A stretch of DNA of 64,000 nucleotides from DATLMR01 sp964615905 (lineage in GTDB: Bacteria; Acidobacteriota; Blastocatellia; UBA7656): NCBI GenBank assembly GCA_964615905.1, contig CAZTUB010000019.1:1-64000 (forward strand), given 5' to 3'. The notes beneath the pieces were generated by a model. The model did not search any database. It was given only the letters and a program-made list of their open reading frames with translations, and was not told the DNA's origin. Both the position numbers and the translations under genes were made by a program. Of this stretch, positions 31,928 through 40,353 are shown one piece after another (positions within the stretch are counted from its first letter, which is position 1; every line of letters starts with the position of its first letter).

Positions 31928-32812
31928 TTAGCGGCGAGGTGCCTGCTCTACGACTCGCGAGCCAAGCAGTTTCCCGGCAGAATCCAAAGTCAGCTCGATG
32001 ACCGCGCCCGAAGCGTCTCTGACGCGTCTTACGAGTTGCCCGGTTGCGTTTGTCGTCTCGGTGAGGACAGGCAGACTCAACACGTTGCCGAGCGTCTTTT
32101 CTGTAAGCACCTTGCCCGTGCTATCGAGCGTGCGCTCAAGTATGCTGCCCGTGGTCCCGACCACCGTCTGAACCGTCTGGCCCAGGGTGTTGACCGTTTG
32201 CGACAGCAGCCCGCCCGGTTGTGTAACATTTTCGAGGGTCCGCCCGACTGTGCCGACCGCCGTATCGACGGTCTGGAGCAGGCGCTCAAGAATTTGCGGG
32301 TTTCGATCAATGGTGGTCAGCGTGCGGTCGATGATCGCCGCTACGTTGTCGAGCCGGACCTTCAACAGCGCTTCTGCGCGGACACCCTTGATGGTCAGCT
32401 TGACCTTGTCGATGCTTACGTCGGCCCCGGCCGTGAGCTGGAGCAGGTTCGCGAGCCTCGCGTCGAGCGACACATGCGCGCGCAGGTTATCGACTTCGAG
32501 CGTTATCTCGTCGACGCTGACATTCGGGATGTCGAGCAGGACATCGGGCGTGCCCGTTGCCGCTTCCTGCTGCCGTCGCTGGCTGGCGGCTTCCTGGCGG
32601 CGGCGGTCCTCTTCAGAGAGCGGCCTGACAGGCGTGACGGGCGAGACTCCTGGCCGCTGCTGTCTCCGCTGGGGGTCCTGGGTGGTTGAGCGTGTGGTGA
32701 TTGAGGCATCATCGGTAGTTGGCCGGGGTGTGTCCTGGCCTTGCGCCGAGACCGATGTGCAGGCGATAAGCAAAAGACCTGTTACTCCTAAGCTCCGTAG
32801 GAATCTTTGCAC
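31928..32812 (-). CDS. Secreted protein of unknown function
   Basis: I start it at the GTG at 32812 because AGGGGG lies 7 bases upstream; the in-frame ATG at 32839 has no ribosome site. The product then begins with a clean signal peptide, MQRFLRSLGVTGLLLIACTS and SVSAQ. A polar Gln/Arg-rich linker leads to a region with LLDIPNVSVDEITLEVDNLR and then long runs of hydrophobic heptads (TVDTAVGTVGRTLENVT, TVNTLGQTVQTVVG) suggestive of a coiled coil. Last gene of a three-gene operon of secreted proteins. No family recognised. Confidence 0.72.
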   Translation of the reverse strand: MQRFLRSLGVTGLLLIACTSVSAQGQDTPRPTTDDASITTRSTTQDPQRRQQRPGVSPVTPVRPLSEEDRRRQEAASQRRQQEAATGTPDVLLDIPNVSVDEITLEVDNLRAHVSLDARLANLLQLTAGADVSIDKVKLTIKGVRAEALLKVRLDNVAAIIDRTLTTIDRNPQILERLLQTVDTAVGTVGRTLENVTQPGGLLSQTVNTLGQTVQTVVGTTGSILERTLDSTGKVLTEKTLGNVLSLPVLTETTNATGQLVRRVRDASGAVIELTLDSAGKLLGSRVVEQAPRR

Positions 32813-32885
32813 GTGTATCCCCCTCCAGTCAGTTTTCATAGATCATTATTCTTGTTTGAAAGCGTCCAGCACTATGATTCCGGCG

Positions 32886-33251
32886 TCAGCGAGCGCGAGA
32901 GACTGAGCTGTGCGATCTGATGCGCTGTAGAACCGTGTCGAGCGTTGCGCGAAAGCGAACCTCTCCTCGCACATTGAGCAACCGCACGCTGATGGTTTGG
33001 GCGGTTACGGACACGCCGACACGCAGGTTCACGCCGCGCTCGTCCGCATTACCTATCTCGACGGCGGTCGATGCGTGATAGTCTCGCTCGACTATCCGCC
33101 GCTCCGCGATATTGAGCTCGAATCTTTCGTCCGCGCTTGTCCTGCGAGTTTCAGCCTGCGACCGCCGCTCTGAAGAGTCACGGTCCTGGGCGAAGGCCAA
33201 CGGCGCTGGCAGAAGAAGCGATAAGGCGACCGCGATCAACCCCGTTCTCAT
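32886..33251 (-). CDS. Small secreted protein of unknown function
   Basis: This 121-residue product has a signal peptide (MRTGLIAVALSLLLPAPLAF-AQ) and a mature beta-rich domain (VEIGNADERGVNLRVGVSVT, then ISVRLLNVRGEVRFRATLD). It starts within a 4-base ATGA overlap with the upstream gene and has GGAGGT upstream, so it is the middle gene of the operon. Function unknown. Confidence 0.7.
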   Translation of the reverse strand: MRTGLIAVALSLLLPAPLAFAQDRDSSERRSQAETRRTSADERFELNIAERRIVERDYHASTAVEIGNADERGVNLRVGVSVTAQTISVRLLNVRGEVRFRATLDTVLQRIRSHSSVSRAR

Positions 33252-33760
33252 CGTCTTTCACCTCCACCCGGCCTGCGGACCCTGTTGACGGGAGCAACGG
33301 GTTCGGGCCGTCGCGGCCGCTCGATCCGTATCGCGCCCCTTTTGGTCGAAACGTCGCCGAGCGTCTCTTCGACTATTCGCTCAAGCTCAGAGAATACGGT
33401 GGTGATCGTCAAAATCACGCCGATGTTTCGGTATGTCACGCCCGGCTCGACCGGGTTAGGGAAGTTCTCTCTGACGGCTTCCCAGACGTTTGCGCGCTCG
33501 AAAGTTCCGGGAAACTCGACGCGCGGATTCGGGACTACCTCGAACTTCATCTCGCGCGCTGTGACTCTTGCGGTTATCGAAACATCGGCTGTGTCGGGCG
33601 AGGCGGCCTGCGCGTTTTGTGCGGGCCGTGGGGCTTGAGCCTCCGACTGGCCGCGACTAGCGTTTCTATTTTGAGCGAGTATTTCCAGTGGCGAGAGAAA
33701 CAGCAGCCAGAGCAGGCATACAACGCAAACCCTTGAACCTGTGATCGTCAGTAGCTCCAT
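33248..33760 (-). CDS. Secreted protein of unknown function
   Basis: This 170-residue protein has a signal peptide (VCVVCLLWLLFLSPLEILAQ) and a mature domain with ITARVTAREMKFEVVPNPRV and NIGVILTITTVFSELERIVE; the tail is Arg/Pro-rich. GGAGG precedes the ATG. It is the first gene of a three-gene leftward operon whose products all have signal peptides, suggesting an envelope complex. No family recognised. Confidence 0.7.
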   Translation of the reverse strand: MELLTITGSRVCVVCLLWLLFLSPLEILAQNRNASRGQSEAQAPRPAQNAQAASPDTADVSITARVTAREMKFEVVPNPRVEFPGTFERANVWEAVRENFPNPVEPGVTYRNIGVILTITTVFSELERIVEETLGDVSTKRGAIRIERPRRPEPVAPVNRVRRPGGGERR

Positions 33761-33847
33761 CTGCGCCTCCGAAGGCTTTGCGCCCCGGTCTAGTTTGAAA
33801 TGGAGTTCGGTCTTATCCGGCCACTGACCCTATGATATGGCAGAGGA

Positions 33848-33983
33848 GTAAACAGTTACAAGTGAAAAGGGAAGGGAAACAGTGACAAGTGACAAGTGAC
33901 AAGTGACAAGAAAGAGAGGACGGCGGGTCGCGCGTCCCTTCTTGTCACTTGCCACTCTTTACTTGTCACTGTTCACTATTTAC
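33848..33983. repeat. GTGACAA-heptamer hairpin repeat (copy 1)
   Basis: The left arm carries tandem GTGACAA units (33880-33910) preceded by GTAAACAGT; the right arm is CTTGTCACTTGCCACT...ACTTGTCACTGTTCACTATTTAC. The arms pair into a long imperfect hairpin. The right arm overlaps the stop codon of ndk. Confidence 0.8.
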
Positions 33984-34443
33984 CAAGCTCGTCTTCCGAG
34001 TAGACGGCTGAGACAAGCGGGCTGTCGTAGTCGAAAAGCTCAGAATCGCGGAAGAACCGCGCGACCTCTTTTTCGGCCGTTTCGAGCGAGTCGGAAGCGT
34101 GGACAAGGTTTGCCTGGACGCTCATCGCAAGGTCGCCGCGAATCGTGCCGGGCGCGGCCTCGCGCGCCTTGGTTATGCCGCAAAGCGCGCGGACCGTGTT
34201 GACCGCGTCGAGCCCTTCGAGGCACACCGCTATGACGGGCGTCGATTGCATGAACCGCTTCGTGCCGCCGAAGAACGGTTTGTCGAGCAGGTGGCTGTAA
34301 TGCTCGTTCAAAAGCTCGTCGGAAAGCTGCATGAATTTTACGCCCGCGATCTTCAATCCTTTCTCTTCAAAACGGGTCAGGACGCGGCCTGCCAGTCCTC
34401 TTTGAATTGCGTCGGGCTTGATCAAAACTAAAGTCCTCTCCAC
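33976..34443 (-). CDS. ndk: Nucleoside diphosphate kinase
   Basis: This 155-residue protein matches Ndk throughout: MERTLVLIKPDAIQRGLAGR at the start, the active-site NLVHASDSLETAEKEVARFF with the phosphorylated His in 'VHASDS', and IRGDLAM. It transfers the terminal phosphate between nucleoside triphosphates and diphosphates in the cytoplasm. It starts at GTG with AAGGAG upstream. The C-terminus extends about 10 residues past the usual end, and its stop codon lies inside a hairpin repeat. Confidence 0.97.
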   Translation of the reverse strand: MERTLVLIKPDAIQRGLAGRVLTRFEEKGLKIAGVKFMQLSDELLNEHYSHLLDKPFFGGTKRFMQSTPVIAVCLEGLDAVNTVRALCGITKAREAAPGTIRGDLAMSVQANLVHASDSLETAEKEVARFFRDSELFDYDSPLVSAVYSEDELGK

Positions 34444-34552
34444 GATTGTCTCCTTTATTGCGAATTTCAGAACTAAAGATCATAGCCGACACACCGCTGC
34501 CGGGACAAGCAACCGCTTGGAGTCAGATTTCAATTCTTTCGCCGCGCCGCAG

Positions 34553-36511
34553 CTAGGCGGGGTTCGTTTCTACCAGCGGCCATGCAAACCTGATAAACGT
34601 GAGCTTCAGGTTTATGTCCGCCGTGGCCCCAAGCTGGCCGCCGCCTTTTAAGGCCAGGTCGAACTGCAAGTGATACTGTGCAGACCCCGCCACCGTAAAA
34701 TCATGCACTAGGGTCAATTCTTCCGTATAGTTTTGAGGGTTGTCGTCATGCTGAGTGCCTTCGAAAGGCCACCCCTGAGTATGCCCCGGCTCCGTGTTCA
34801 GAATTTCCGTGCCGTCCGTGCTCCCCTTCGTCAGGTTCCCGTATACCGCAGGCTCGCCGACGTAATAGATACTGCTCCGAAAATGGTAAGGGAACGATGT
34901 GTACCCGCATTGCACGCCTATGAGCATCTTGAGCATGACGGGCGAGTCGTTAGTATCCTGATTGAGCAGGAGCGGGCCTCTCACCGAAGCGTCAATCGTC
35001 ATGTAATGGCTGTCGTCGGGTATCTCCAGCCTGATCTGGGCCGAGATCGGGAACGAGTTCAGCGAAGTGCTTTGCGACTTAAGGTAGTCCCCGCCTCCGC
35101 TTAGAGTCCACGTATACGGGTGAGTCAGCAGGCTTGAAAAATAGGGGGTGAAGTTGAGCGCAGAGATGTCGGCGAAGCTTGCGACGTAGGCCGTATTATC
35201 TCCCGCCGCCGAGACCGCGCCCAGTGTCGTCTTGTCATAATAACCCGGGGTGACCTGAAACGGCGTCGCAGGGCTCAGCGGCTGGTTTGACGGCGGCAGA
35301 GTCGATGGCCACGGCCAGTAGTACCTGACGACCTTGATGTCGCTGTTTGCATAGCTGCTCAATACGGGGTATTCGTCGGCAGGGCCCCAATCGACGATCT
35401 TATACCCGCTCGATGTCGAGACCACGTTCCCATTGCTCGGCGCGTAGCCCGGCGGCGTGAGCTGCGGCCCCTGGCTGTTGCCTCCCGAAGCGGTTATCTG
35501 GCTGGGCCTTGTAAACACCCGCCCGTACAACCCGTCGGGGGCATGGCTGCCCATCGCTTCTTTGTACAGCGCCACGAAAAGATCGGCGCGGGTCAAGACC
35601 TTTTGCGCGTCGGCGGGCAGCGCGCCCTTGTCATCTACTTTGGCAAGGTTCATCTGGCTCAAGACGAGCTTTTCGGCGCACTCAAGGAACCTTTCAAGCT
35701 CATCCTGGATCATCTGATAAAAACCGGGGTCGTCGACCGATACCCCGTTCAGATAATCTAAAGCGAGTTGTGAAGGGTGCTGCGGGTCCGTGTCGTTTAT
35801 GCAGTAGGCGTTCACGAGGATGGCCGCACCCTTTATCTGGTAGGCGAGGTATTGCTGGAAATAATTTTCCAGCGTGATGTAATAGCTGTAAAGCTCTGTG
35901 TTGTACCCGTCCGTGCCCATCTCGGAGATAAACAGGTTCGTCCAGTTCAAAATCATCCCCTTGTCAGTCCCGGCCGTACCCATAAGCTCCAGGTTTATCT
36001 GGACAATCGGCTGGCTGAGTCCATCGTCCGCCACAACGCTACTCGCGGTCGCCTGTGCGTCGGTCAGAAGTTGCGCGGCAGTATAATGCCCCTGTTGTTT
36101 TGCGATCAATTGCGCCTCTGTGGCGTACCATGTGAGACTCTTCGCGGGCTTCCCTGAGTATGCTTCACTGATTGCCGCCAAGGCGTCCAACAAAGCGGTC
36201 TGCCCGGTATAGACCTCGATTTTTTGCGTGTCTATTTTCAGATCGGTTAAAAGCTGGGTGATAGCATTACCGATTGCCAGTATCTCCGCGTCCATCTTGT
36301 CCAGCTTGCCGTTGATCTGGTCGAGAGTTTCCTGGATTTTATCCAGCTTTGCGTCGGAGCTTGTCAGTCCGAAAACGCTGTTGAGTACCCAGGCCGCTCC
36401 TGCCGAGCCGAGCTGTTCCGCGCCCGACTCCAGCAGGTTCTTCCCAAGCGACCCCAGCAATGAGGAGCCGAACTTTTCGCCGCTTTCAGATTCTGCGAAC
36501 ATCTTTGTCAT
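34553..36511 (-). CDS. Large protein with helical N-terminal half; possible pore-forming-toxin-like architecture
   Basis: This 652-residue protein has no signal peptide. The N-terminus has a glycine-rich hydrophobic helix (LLGSLGKNLLESGAEQLGSA) and a coiled coil (KLDKIQETLDQINGKLDKMD), followed by about 250 residues of helix. The C-terminal 250 residues are beta-rich with many aromatic and Asn/Thr residues (YYWPWPSTLPPSNQPLSPAT, TWTLSGGGDYLKSQ). Helical bundle plus beta domain is reminiscent of alpha-helical pore-forming or insecticidal toxins, but this is only an architectural analogy. AAGGAG precedes the ATG. It appears monocistronic. Confidence 0.6.
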   Translation of the reverse strand: MTKMFAESESGEKFGSSLLGSLGKNLLESGAEQLGSAGAAWVLNSVFGLTSSDAKLDKIQETLDQINGKLDKMDAEILAIGNAITQLLTDLKIDTQKIEVYTGQTALLDALAAISEAYSGKPAKSLTWYATEAQLIAKQQGHYTAAQLLTDAQATASSVVADDGLSQPIVQINLELMGTAGTDKGMILNWTNLFISEMGTDGYNTELYSYYITLENYFQQYLAYQIKGAAILVNAYCINDTDPQHPSQLALDYLNGVSVDDPGFYQMIQDELERFLECAEKLVLSQMNLAKVDDKGALPADAQKVLTRADLFVALYKEAMGSHAPDGLYGRVFTRPSQITASGGNSQGPQLTPPGYAPSNGNVVSTSSGYKIVDWGPADEYPVLSSYANSDIKVVRYYWPWPSTLPPSNQPLSPATPFQVTPGYYDKTTLGAVSAAGDNTAYVASFADISALNFTPYFSSLLTHPYTWTLSGGGDYLKSQSTSLNSFPISAQIRLEIPDDSHYMTIDASVRGPLLLNQDTNDSPVMLKMLIGVQCGYTSFPYHFRSSIYYVGEPAVYGNLTKGSTDGTEILNTEPGHTQGWPFEGTQHDDNPQNYTEELTLVHDFTVAGSAQYHLQFDLALKGGGQLGATADINLKLTFIRFAWPLVETNPA

Positions 36512-36755
36512 GGGGCTATTCTCCTTTGCAAGAACCTATGTGAGGCAAATTCTTCTCTCTAAGGTGCCTGAGCTGGGCCGATTTTATTAGAGCAGTTTGA
36601 ACAGTAATCAATATCCCCGGAGTGATGCGCGAGAGTCTATGAAATGCGGTTCCGAGTGTCAAGCGAGCCGGTAAGCGGCGTTCCCGACATTCTCGATAGA
36701 CGGCGCGCGGCTGTGGCTTATAATATGTCTGTTCAAAACCTGTGCGGAGGCATAG

Positions 36756-37100
36756 ATGGGCGAGCGAATAAGCGAGACAGATTTTCAGCAGAAGGCCGAG
36801 CGGGCCATACTCGATCTTGAGCAGGCGTATGCCAATCTGGCGGACGACCGCGACATCGACGTGGAGGTTCAGAGCGGCGTGCTTTCGGTCACGTTTGAGG
36901 AAGGCGAACCGGGCAGGTTCATCATCAGCCCCAACTCGTCCGTGCGCCAGTTGTGGGTATCGGCCCGCGTTTCGAGTTATAAGTTCGACTGGTCGGACAC
37001 GGCCGGCGGGTTTGTGCTGGCCGGGACCGGCGAGCCGTTAAAACAGGTCTTGACGCGGCTCACTGCCGAGCAACTCGACGATACGTCCGTCACACTCTGA
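36756..37100 (+). CDS. cyaY: Frataxin-like iron donor protein CyaY
   Basis: This 114-residue protein has the frataxin layout: an N-terminal helix (ISETDFQQKAERAILDLEQA), an acidic ridge (LADDRDIDVEVQSG), then VLSVTFEEGEPGRFIISPNS and RQLWVSARVSSYKFDW, the beta-sheet core, and a short C-terminal helix. Frataxins bind iron through the acidic ridge and regulate iron-sulfur cluster assembly. A TATAAT-like -10 lies at 36719-36724. No isc genes are adjacent. Confidence 0.82.
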   Translation: MGERISETDFQQKAERAILDLEQAYANLADDRDIDVEVQSGVLSVTFEEGEPGRFIISPNSSVRQLWVSARVSSYKFDWSDTAGGFVLAGTGEPLKQVLTRLTAEQLDDTSVTL

Positions 37101-37116
37101 TCGACCTGCCGGACAG

Positions 37117-37845
37117 ATGACTACCGCAAAACTCAAAGGACCAAAAAAGCCTGTCGCTCCCGCCGGTCTCGACCAGTCGGAGCTTCGGGCGATCCTCGAC
37201 TCTCTCGCGGATTCGACAAACCTTAGCGAGCGGATCGAGAGAGCTTCGCGCTATTTCGTAGGCCGCCCTTATCTCTCAAACCCGCTTTGCGGCAGCCCGC
37301 GCGCGCAGGAAGTCTACACGGCCTCGCTCGACAGCTTCGATTGCGTTACCTATGTCGAGACTGTGCTCGCCATCGCACTTGCAAAATCGCCTGTCGGCTT
37401 TACAGAGGCGTTGCGAAGGATTCGCTACAACGCGGGTGAGGTCGATTGGGCGCGGCGCAATCATTACATGACCGGCTGGGTCGCGAGTAATGAGGATGCG
37501 GGCTTCATACGAAACCTGACCACGGGGACCGGGACCGTCGAGAAGACAAGGACTCTCGGCGTAGTCGAGGGTCTCGCGCCTGAAAAAGTTGACTTCCGAT
37601 GCATATCTGCTCACAGGCCGGACGTTTTGGAAGACCGAGCGGAGACGGGCGACATCATTCTGTTCGTCTCGCCGAGACGCAAGCTCGACGTTTTCCACAT
37701 AGGCTTTCTTATCATAAGCGACGAGCGTATCTTTCTCCGTCACGCAAGCCGGGGTCACGGGAGCGTTATCGAAGAGCCGTTATCCGATTTTGTAAGCAGC
37801 CATCGCCTGTCAGGCTACATACTTGTCAGGCCGCAAGAAGTTTAA
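37117..37845 (+). CDS. DUF1460 (N-acetylmuramoyl-L-alanine amidase-like) protein
   Basis: This 242-residue protein carries the DUF1460 core: ASRYFVGRPYLSNPL, DSFDCVTYVETVLAIA with the nucleophile-like Cys, NHYMTGWVASNEDAGFIRNL, and a late ETGDIILFV...DVFHIGFLI with a catalytic-type His. The family belongs to the NlpC/P60 group and acts on peptidoglycan fragments. No signal peptide is visible, which suits a cytoplasmic recycling role. It is the first of four tightly packed genes. Confidence 0.85.
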   Translation: MTTAKLKGPKKPVAPAGLDQSELRAILDSLADSTNLSERIERASRYFVGRPYLSNPLCGSPRAQEVYTASLDSFDCVTYVETVLAIALAKSPVGFTEALRRIRYNAGEVDWARRNHYMTGWVASNEDAGFIRNLTTGTGTVEKTRTLGVVEGLAPEKVDFRCISAHRPDVLEDRAETGDIILFVSPRRKLDVFHIGFLIISDERIFLRHASRGHGSVIEEPLSDFVSSHRLSGYILVRPQEV

Positions 37846-37861
37846 GGAGAAGCCTAATCTG

Positions 37862-39340
37862 ATGGGAGTCGTGACCGCCGCTTTGATCGTTGACGATGCT
37901 TCGTCGCTTGCTTTGGTCGAAACGCTTGCCGGAGAGCCTTCCGTCGGCGAGATACTTGTTGTCAACGGGGGCGTTGAAACTGACAGGTTGACCGGGGCGG
38001 CAAAAGCTAAATCGCGGGTGCTCGAAGTCGCAGGGTTCCCCGGCGCGGGCATCAACCGCGTCCTGGATGAAACTCGCTCGCGTTACCTGTTGGTGGTCGT
38101 GCCGGGCGAGCTTATAGAGCCGGGTCAGCGCGCAATTGAGCGGATGGTGTCGGTAGCTGCGGATACGGGGGCGGGGCTCGTCTACTCAGACTTCCGCGAT
38201 GAGATTGGCGGCGAGATCAAAGACCACCCGCTCATCGATTGCCAGCCGGGCAGCATACGCGACTCGTTCGATTTCGGCTCAATGCTCCTCATATCCAGGC
38301 AGGCCGCCGCCGAGGCTCTGGCAGAGCACGGCGCTGTCGATGAGCGGTTAAAGTGGGGCGGGTTTTACGATCTAAGGCTCAAGCTCTCGCTAGGGTCGAG
38401 CCTCATTCGGATACCCGAACCGCTTTACACGCGCACGCCTATGGACAGGCGCGCGAGCGGCGAGCGGCAGTTCGATTATGTCGACCCGCGAAAGCGCGAT
38501 TACCAGATAGAGATGGAGCAGGTGGCGACCGATCATCTCAAGCGGACTGGCGCTTACCTGCGCCCCGAATTCGAGCCGCTCGTAAAAACCGAAACCGGCT
38601 TCCCGGTCAAAGCGAGCGTGATAATCCCCGTGCGCAACCGCGAGCGGACGATCAAAGAAGCCGTGCTCAGCGCGCTAAACCAGAAGACGGATTTCGACTT
38701 CAACGTGATTGTCGTCGATAATCATTCGACCGATGACACGACGCGGATACTCGCGGAGCTTGCCCGCGAGAATTCGCGACTGGTCCACAGGATTCCGAAC
38801 CGCACGGACCTCGGTATCGGCGGCTGCTGGAACGAAGCGGTCTATTCCGCGCAGTGCGGGCAGTACGCCGCGCAACTCGACTCCGACGATCTTTATACAG
38901 ACGAGCGGGTGCTTGAACGGATAGTCGCGAAGTTTGACGACGGCCCTTACGCGATGGTGGTCGGGTCGTACACGATAGTAAACTTCGACCTTCAAGAGAT
39001 ACCGCCGGGCTTGATCGACCATAGGGAATGGACGCGAGAGAACGGGCGCAACAACGCGCTGAGGATCAACGGGCTGGGAGCGCCGAGGGCGTTTTACGTC
39101 CCGGCGCTCAGGCAGTTTGGCGTCCCGAACACGAGCTACGGCGAAGACTACGCGGTCGCTCTGCGCATAACGCGCCATTACGAAATCGGGCGCATCTATG
39201 AGTCGATCTACTACGCGCGCCGGTGGGAAGGGAACTCGGACGCTCAGCTTGCGCTTGCGGCATCAAACCGGCACGACACATACAAAGACAGGTTGCGAAC
39301 CGTCGAGATTCTTGCCCGGCAAAGGATGAACAAGCAGTGA
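37862..39340 (+). CDS. Family 2 glycosyltransferase with two GT-A-like halves
   Basis: The start at 37862 has AAGGAG 12 bases upstream. The C-terminal half (from about residue 255) is a clear GT2 domain: ASVIIPVRNRERTIKEAVLS, VIVVDNHSTDDTTRIL, and the metal-binding AAQLDSDDLYTD. The N-terminal half (VVTAALIVDDASS, LLVVVPGELIEP, GGFYDLRLKLSLG) looks like a degenerate GT-A domain. No membrane segments are present. It lies between DUF1460 and DUF4922 genes, overlapping the latter by 4 bases. Donor and acceptor sugars are unknown. Confidence 0.85.
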   Translation: MGVVTAALIVDDASSLALVETLAGEPSVGEILVVNGGVETDRLTGAAKAKSRVLEVAGFPGAGINRVLDETRSRYLLVVVPGELIEPGQRAIERMVSVAADTGAGLVYSDFRDEIGGEIKDHPLIDCQPGSIRDSFDFGSMLLISRQAAAEALAEHGAVDERLKWGGFYDLRLKLSLGSSLIRIPEPLYTRTPMDRRASGERQFDYVDPRKRDYQIEMEQVATDHLKRTGAYLRPEFEPLVKTETGFPVKASVIIPVRNRERTIKEAVLSALNQKTDFDFNVIVVDNHSTDDTTRILAELARENSRLVHRIPNRTDLGIGGCWNEAVYSAQCGQYAAQLDSDDLYTDERVLERIVAKFDDGPYAMVVGSYTIVNFDLQEIPPGLIDHREWTRENGRNNALRINGLGAPRAFYVPALRQFGVPNTSYGEDYAVALRITRHYEIGRIYESIYYARRWEGNSDAQLALAASNRHDTYKDRLRTVEILARQRMNKQ

Positions 39341-40353
39341 ACTGGAGCGAGCGGATAATCGACCCGGCCGAGTTGCAAGAGTATTCAAAAGAAGAGACGC
39401 TCGCCCGCCAGGTCGAAGCCTTGATTGAGCAGCAAAAAGCGACCTGGCCCGATCTGGCGGAAGGCTACAAGAGGCTCGCTCGCGTCGAAACTCGGAAGGC
39501 AAACGTCGAGCAATCTGAAATCATAATCCAGCACAACCCCGGTCGAATTGTCAGCACAGCGGCCGCCGTCGACAAGGTTTCGATTGGCTCGCGCAGATGT
39601 TTTCTCTGCTCTGAGAACATGCCGAACGAGGAGCGGGGGCTGGCCTACGGTGAAGACCTCGTGATCTTCTGCAACCCGTTTCCCGTGCTCGACAAGCATC
39701 TGTCAATCGTCGCGCGCGAGCACGTCGAGCAGAAGATCGAAGGCCAGGTCGGTTCGCTACTGTCGCTGGCTCGCGACCTTGGGGAGGGCATGTTTGTGCT
39801 CTACAATGGCCCTGCCTGCGGCGCGTCGGCCCCGGACCATCTCCACCTACAGGGGGTCGCGCGCAAGCAATTGATGATCGAGGCGGACTTGATGCGACTG
39901 AAAGGGGAACGCGGTCGCGCGAGCGAGCTTTTTCGGCTCACGGGCGTAGGGCGTAGCGTAATCGTCCTGCGTGGTCGTGATGAGCGAGCGATAGCGCGAA
40001 ACGTTTACGCTCTGCTTGACGAGCTTCCACGCGACGCTGATAAGGGCGAGGGTAAGAGCGAGCCGATGGTGAACATCATCAGCACGCACGCCGCAGGCGA
40101 GTGGGTCGTCTACCTCTTTCCGCGCAGGCGGCACAGGCCCGCTTGCTACTTCGCCGAGGAGCCTCTGCGGCTGACCGTTAGCCCCGGCGCAATCGATATG
40201 GCTGGCGTCATCGTAGTGCCCGATAGCGAGCACTTCAAACGCATCAGCGAGGCCGATGTTAAACAGATTTACCACGAGGTCAGTCTTGACGAAGAGAAAA
40301 CCCGGCGGGCGGTTGAAAGTGTGATCGAAAAGAACGCGGAGGATTTTCAGTGA
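39337..40353 (+). CDS. DUF4922, HIT-like nucleotidyltransferase/phosphorylase family
   Basis: I start it at the GTG at 39337, which overlaps the upstream stop (GTGA). The 338-residue product has a zinc-type CFLC motif (RRCFLCSENMPNEERG), VIFCNPFPVLDKHLSIVARE, and the signature YNGPACGASAPDHLHLQG with an H-x-H active site, as in HIT/GalT-type enzymes such as GDP-galactose phosphorylase. It would cleave or form a sugar- or nucleotide-phosphate bond. Coupled on both sides to a GT2 gene and a SpoIID gene. Confidence 0.85.
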   Translation: MNWSERIIDPAELQEYSKEETLARQVEALIEQQKATWPDLAEGYKRLARVETRKANVEQSEIIIQHNPGRIVSTAAAVDKVSIGSRRCFLCSENMPNEERGLAYGEDLVIFCNPFPVLDKHLSIVAREHVEQKIEGQVGSLLSLARDLGEGMFVLYNGPACGASAPDHLHLQGVARKQLMIEADLMRLKGERGRASELFRLTGVGRSVIVLRGRDERAIARNVYALLDELPRDADKGEGKSEPMVNIISTHAAGEWVVYLFPRRRHRPACYFAEEPLRLTVSPGAIDMAGVIVVPDSEHFKRISEADVKQIYHEVSLDEEKTRRAVESVIEKNAEDFQ

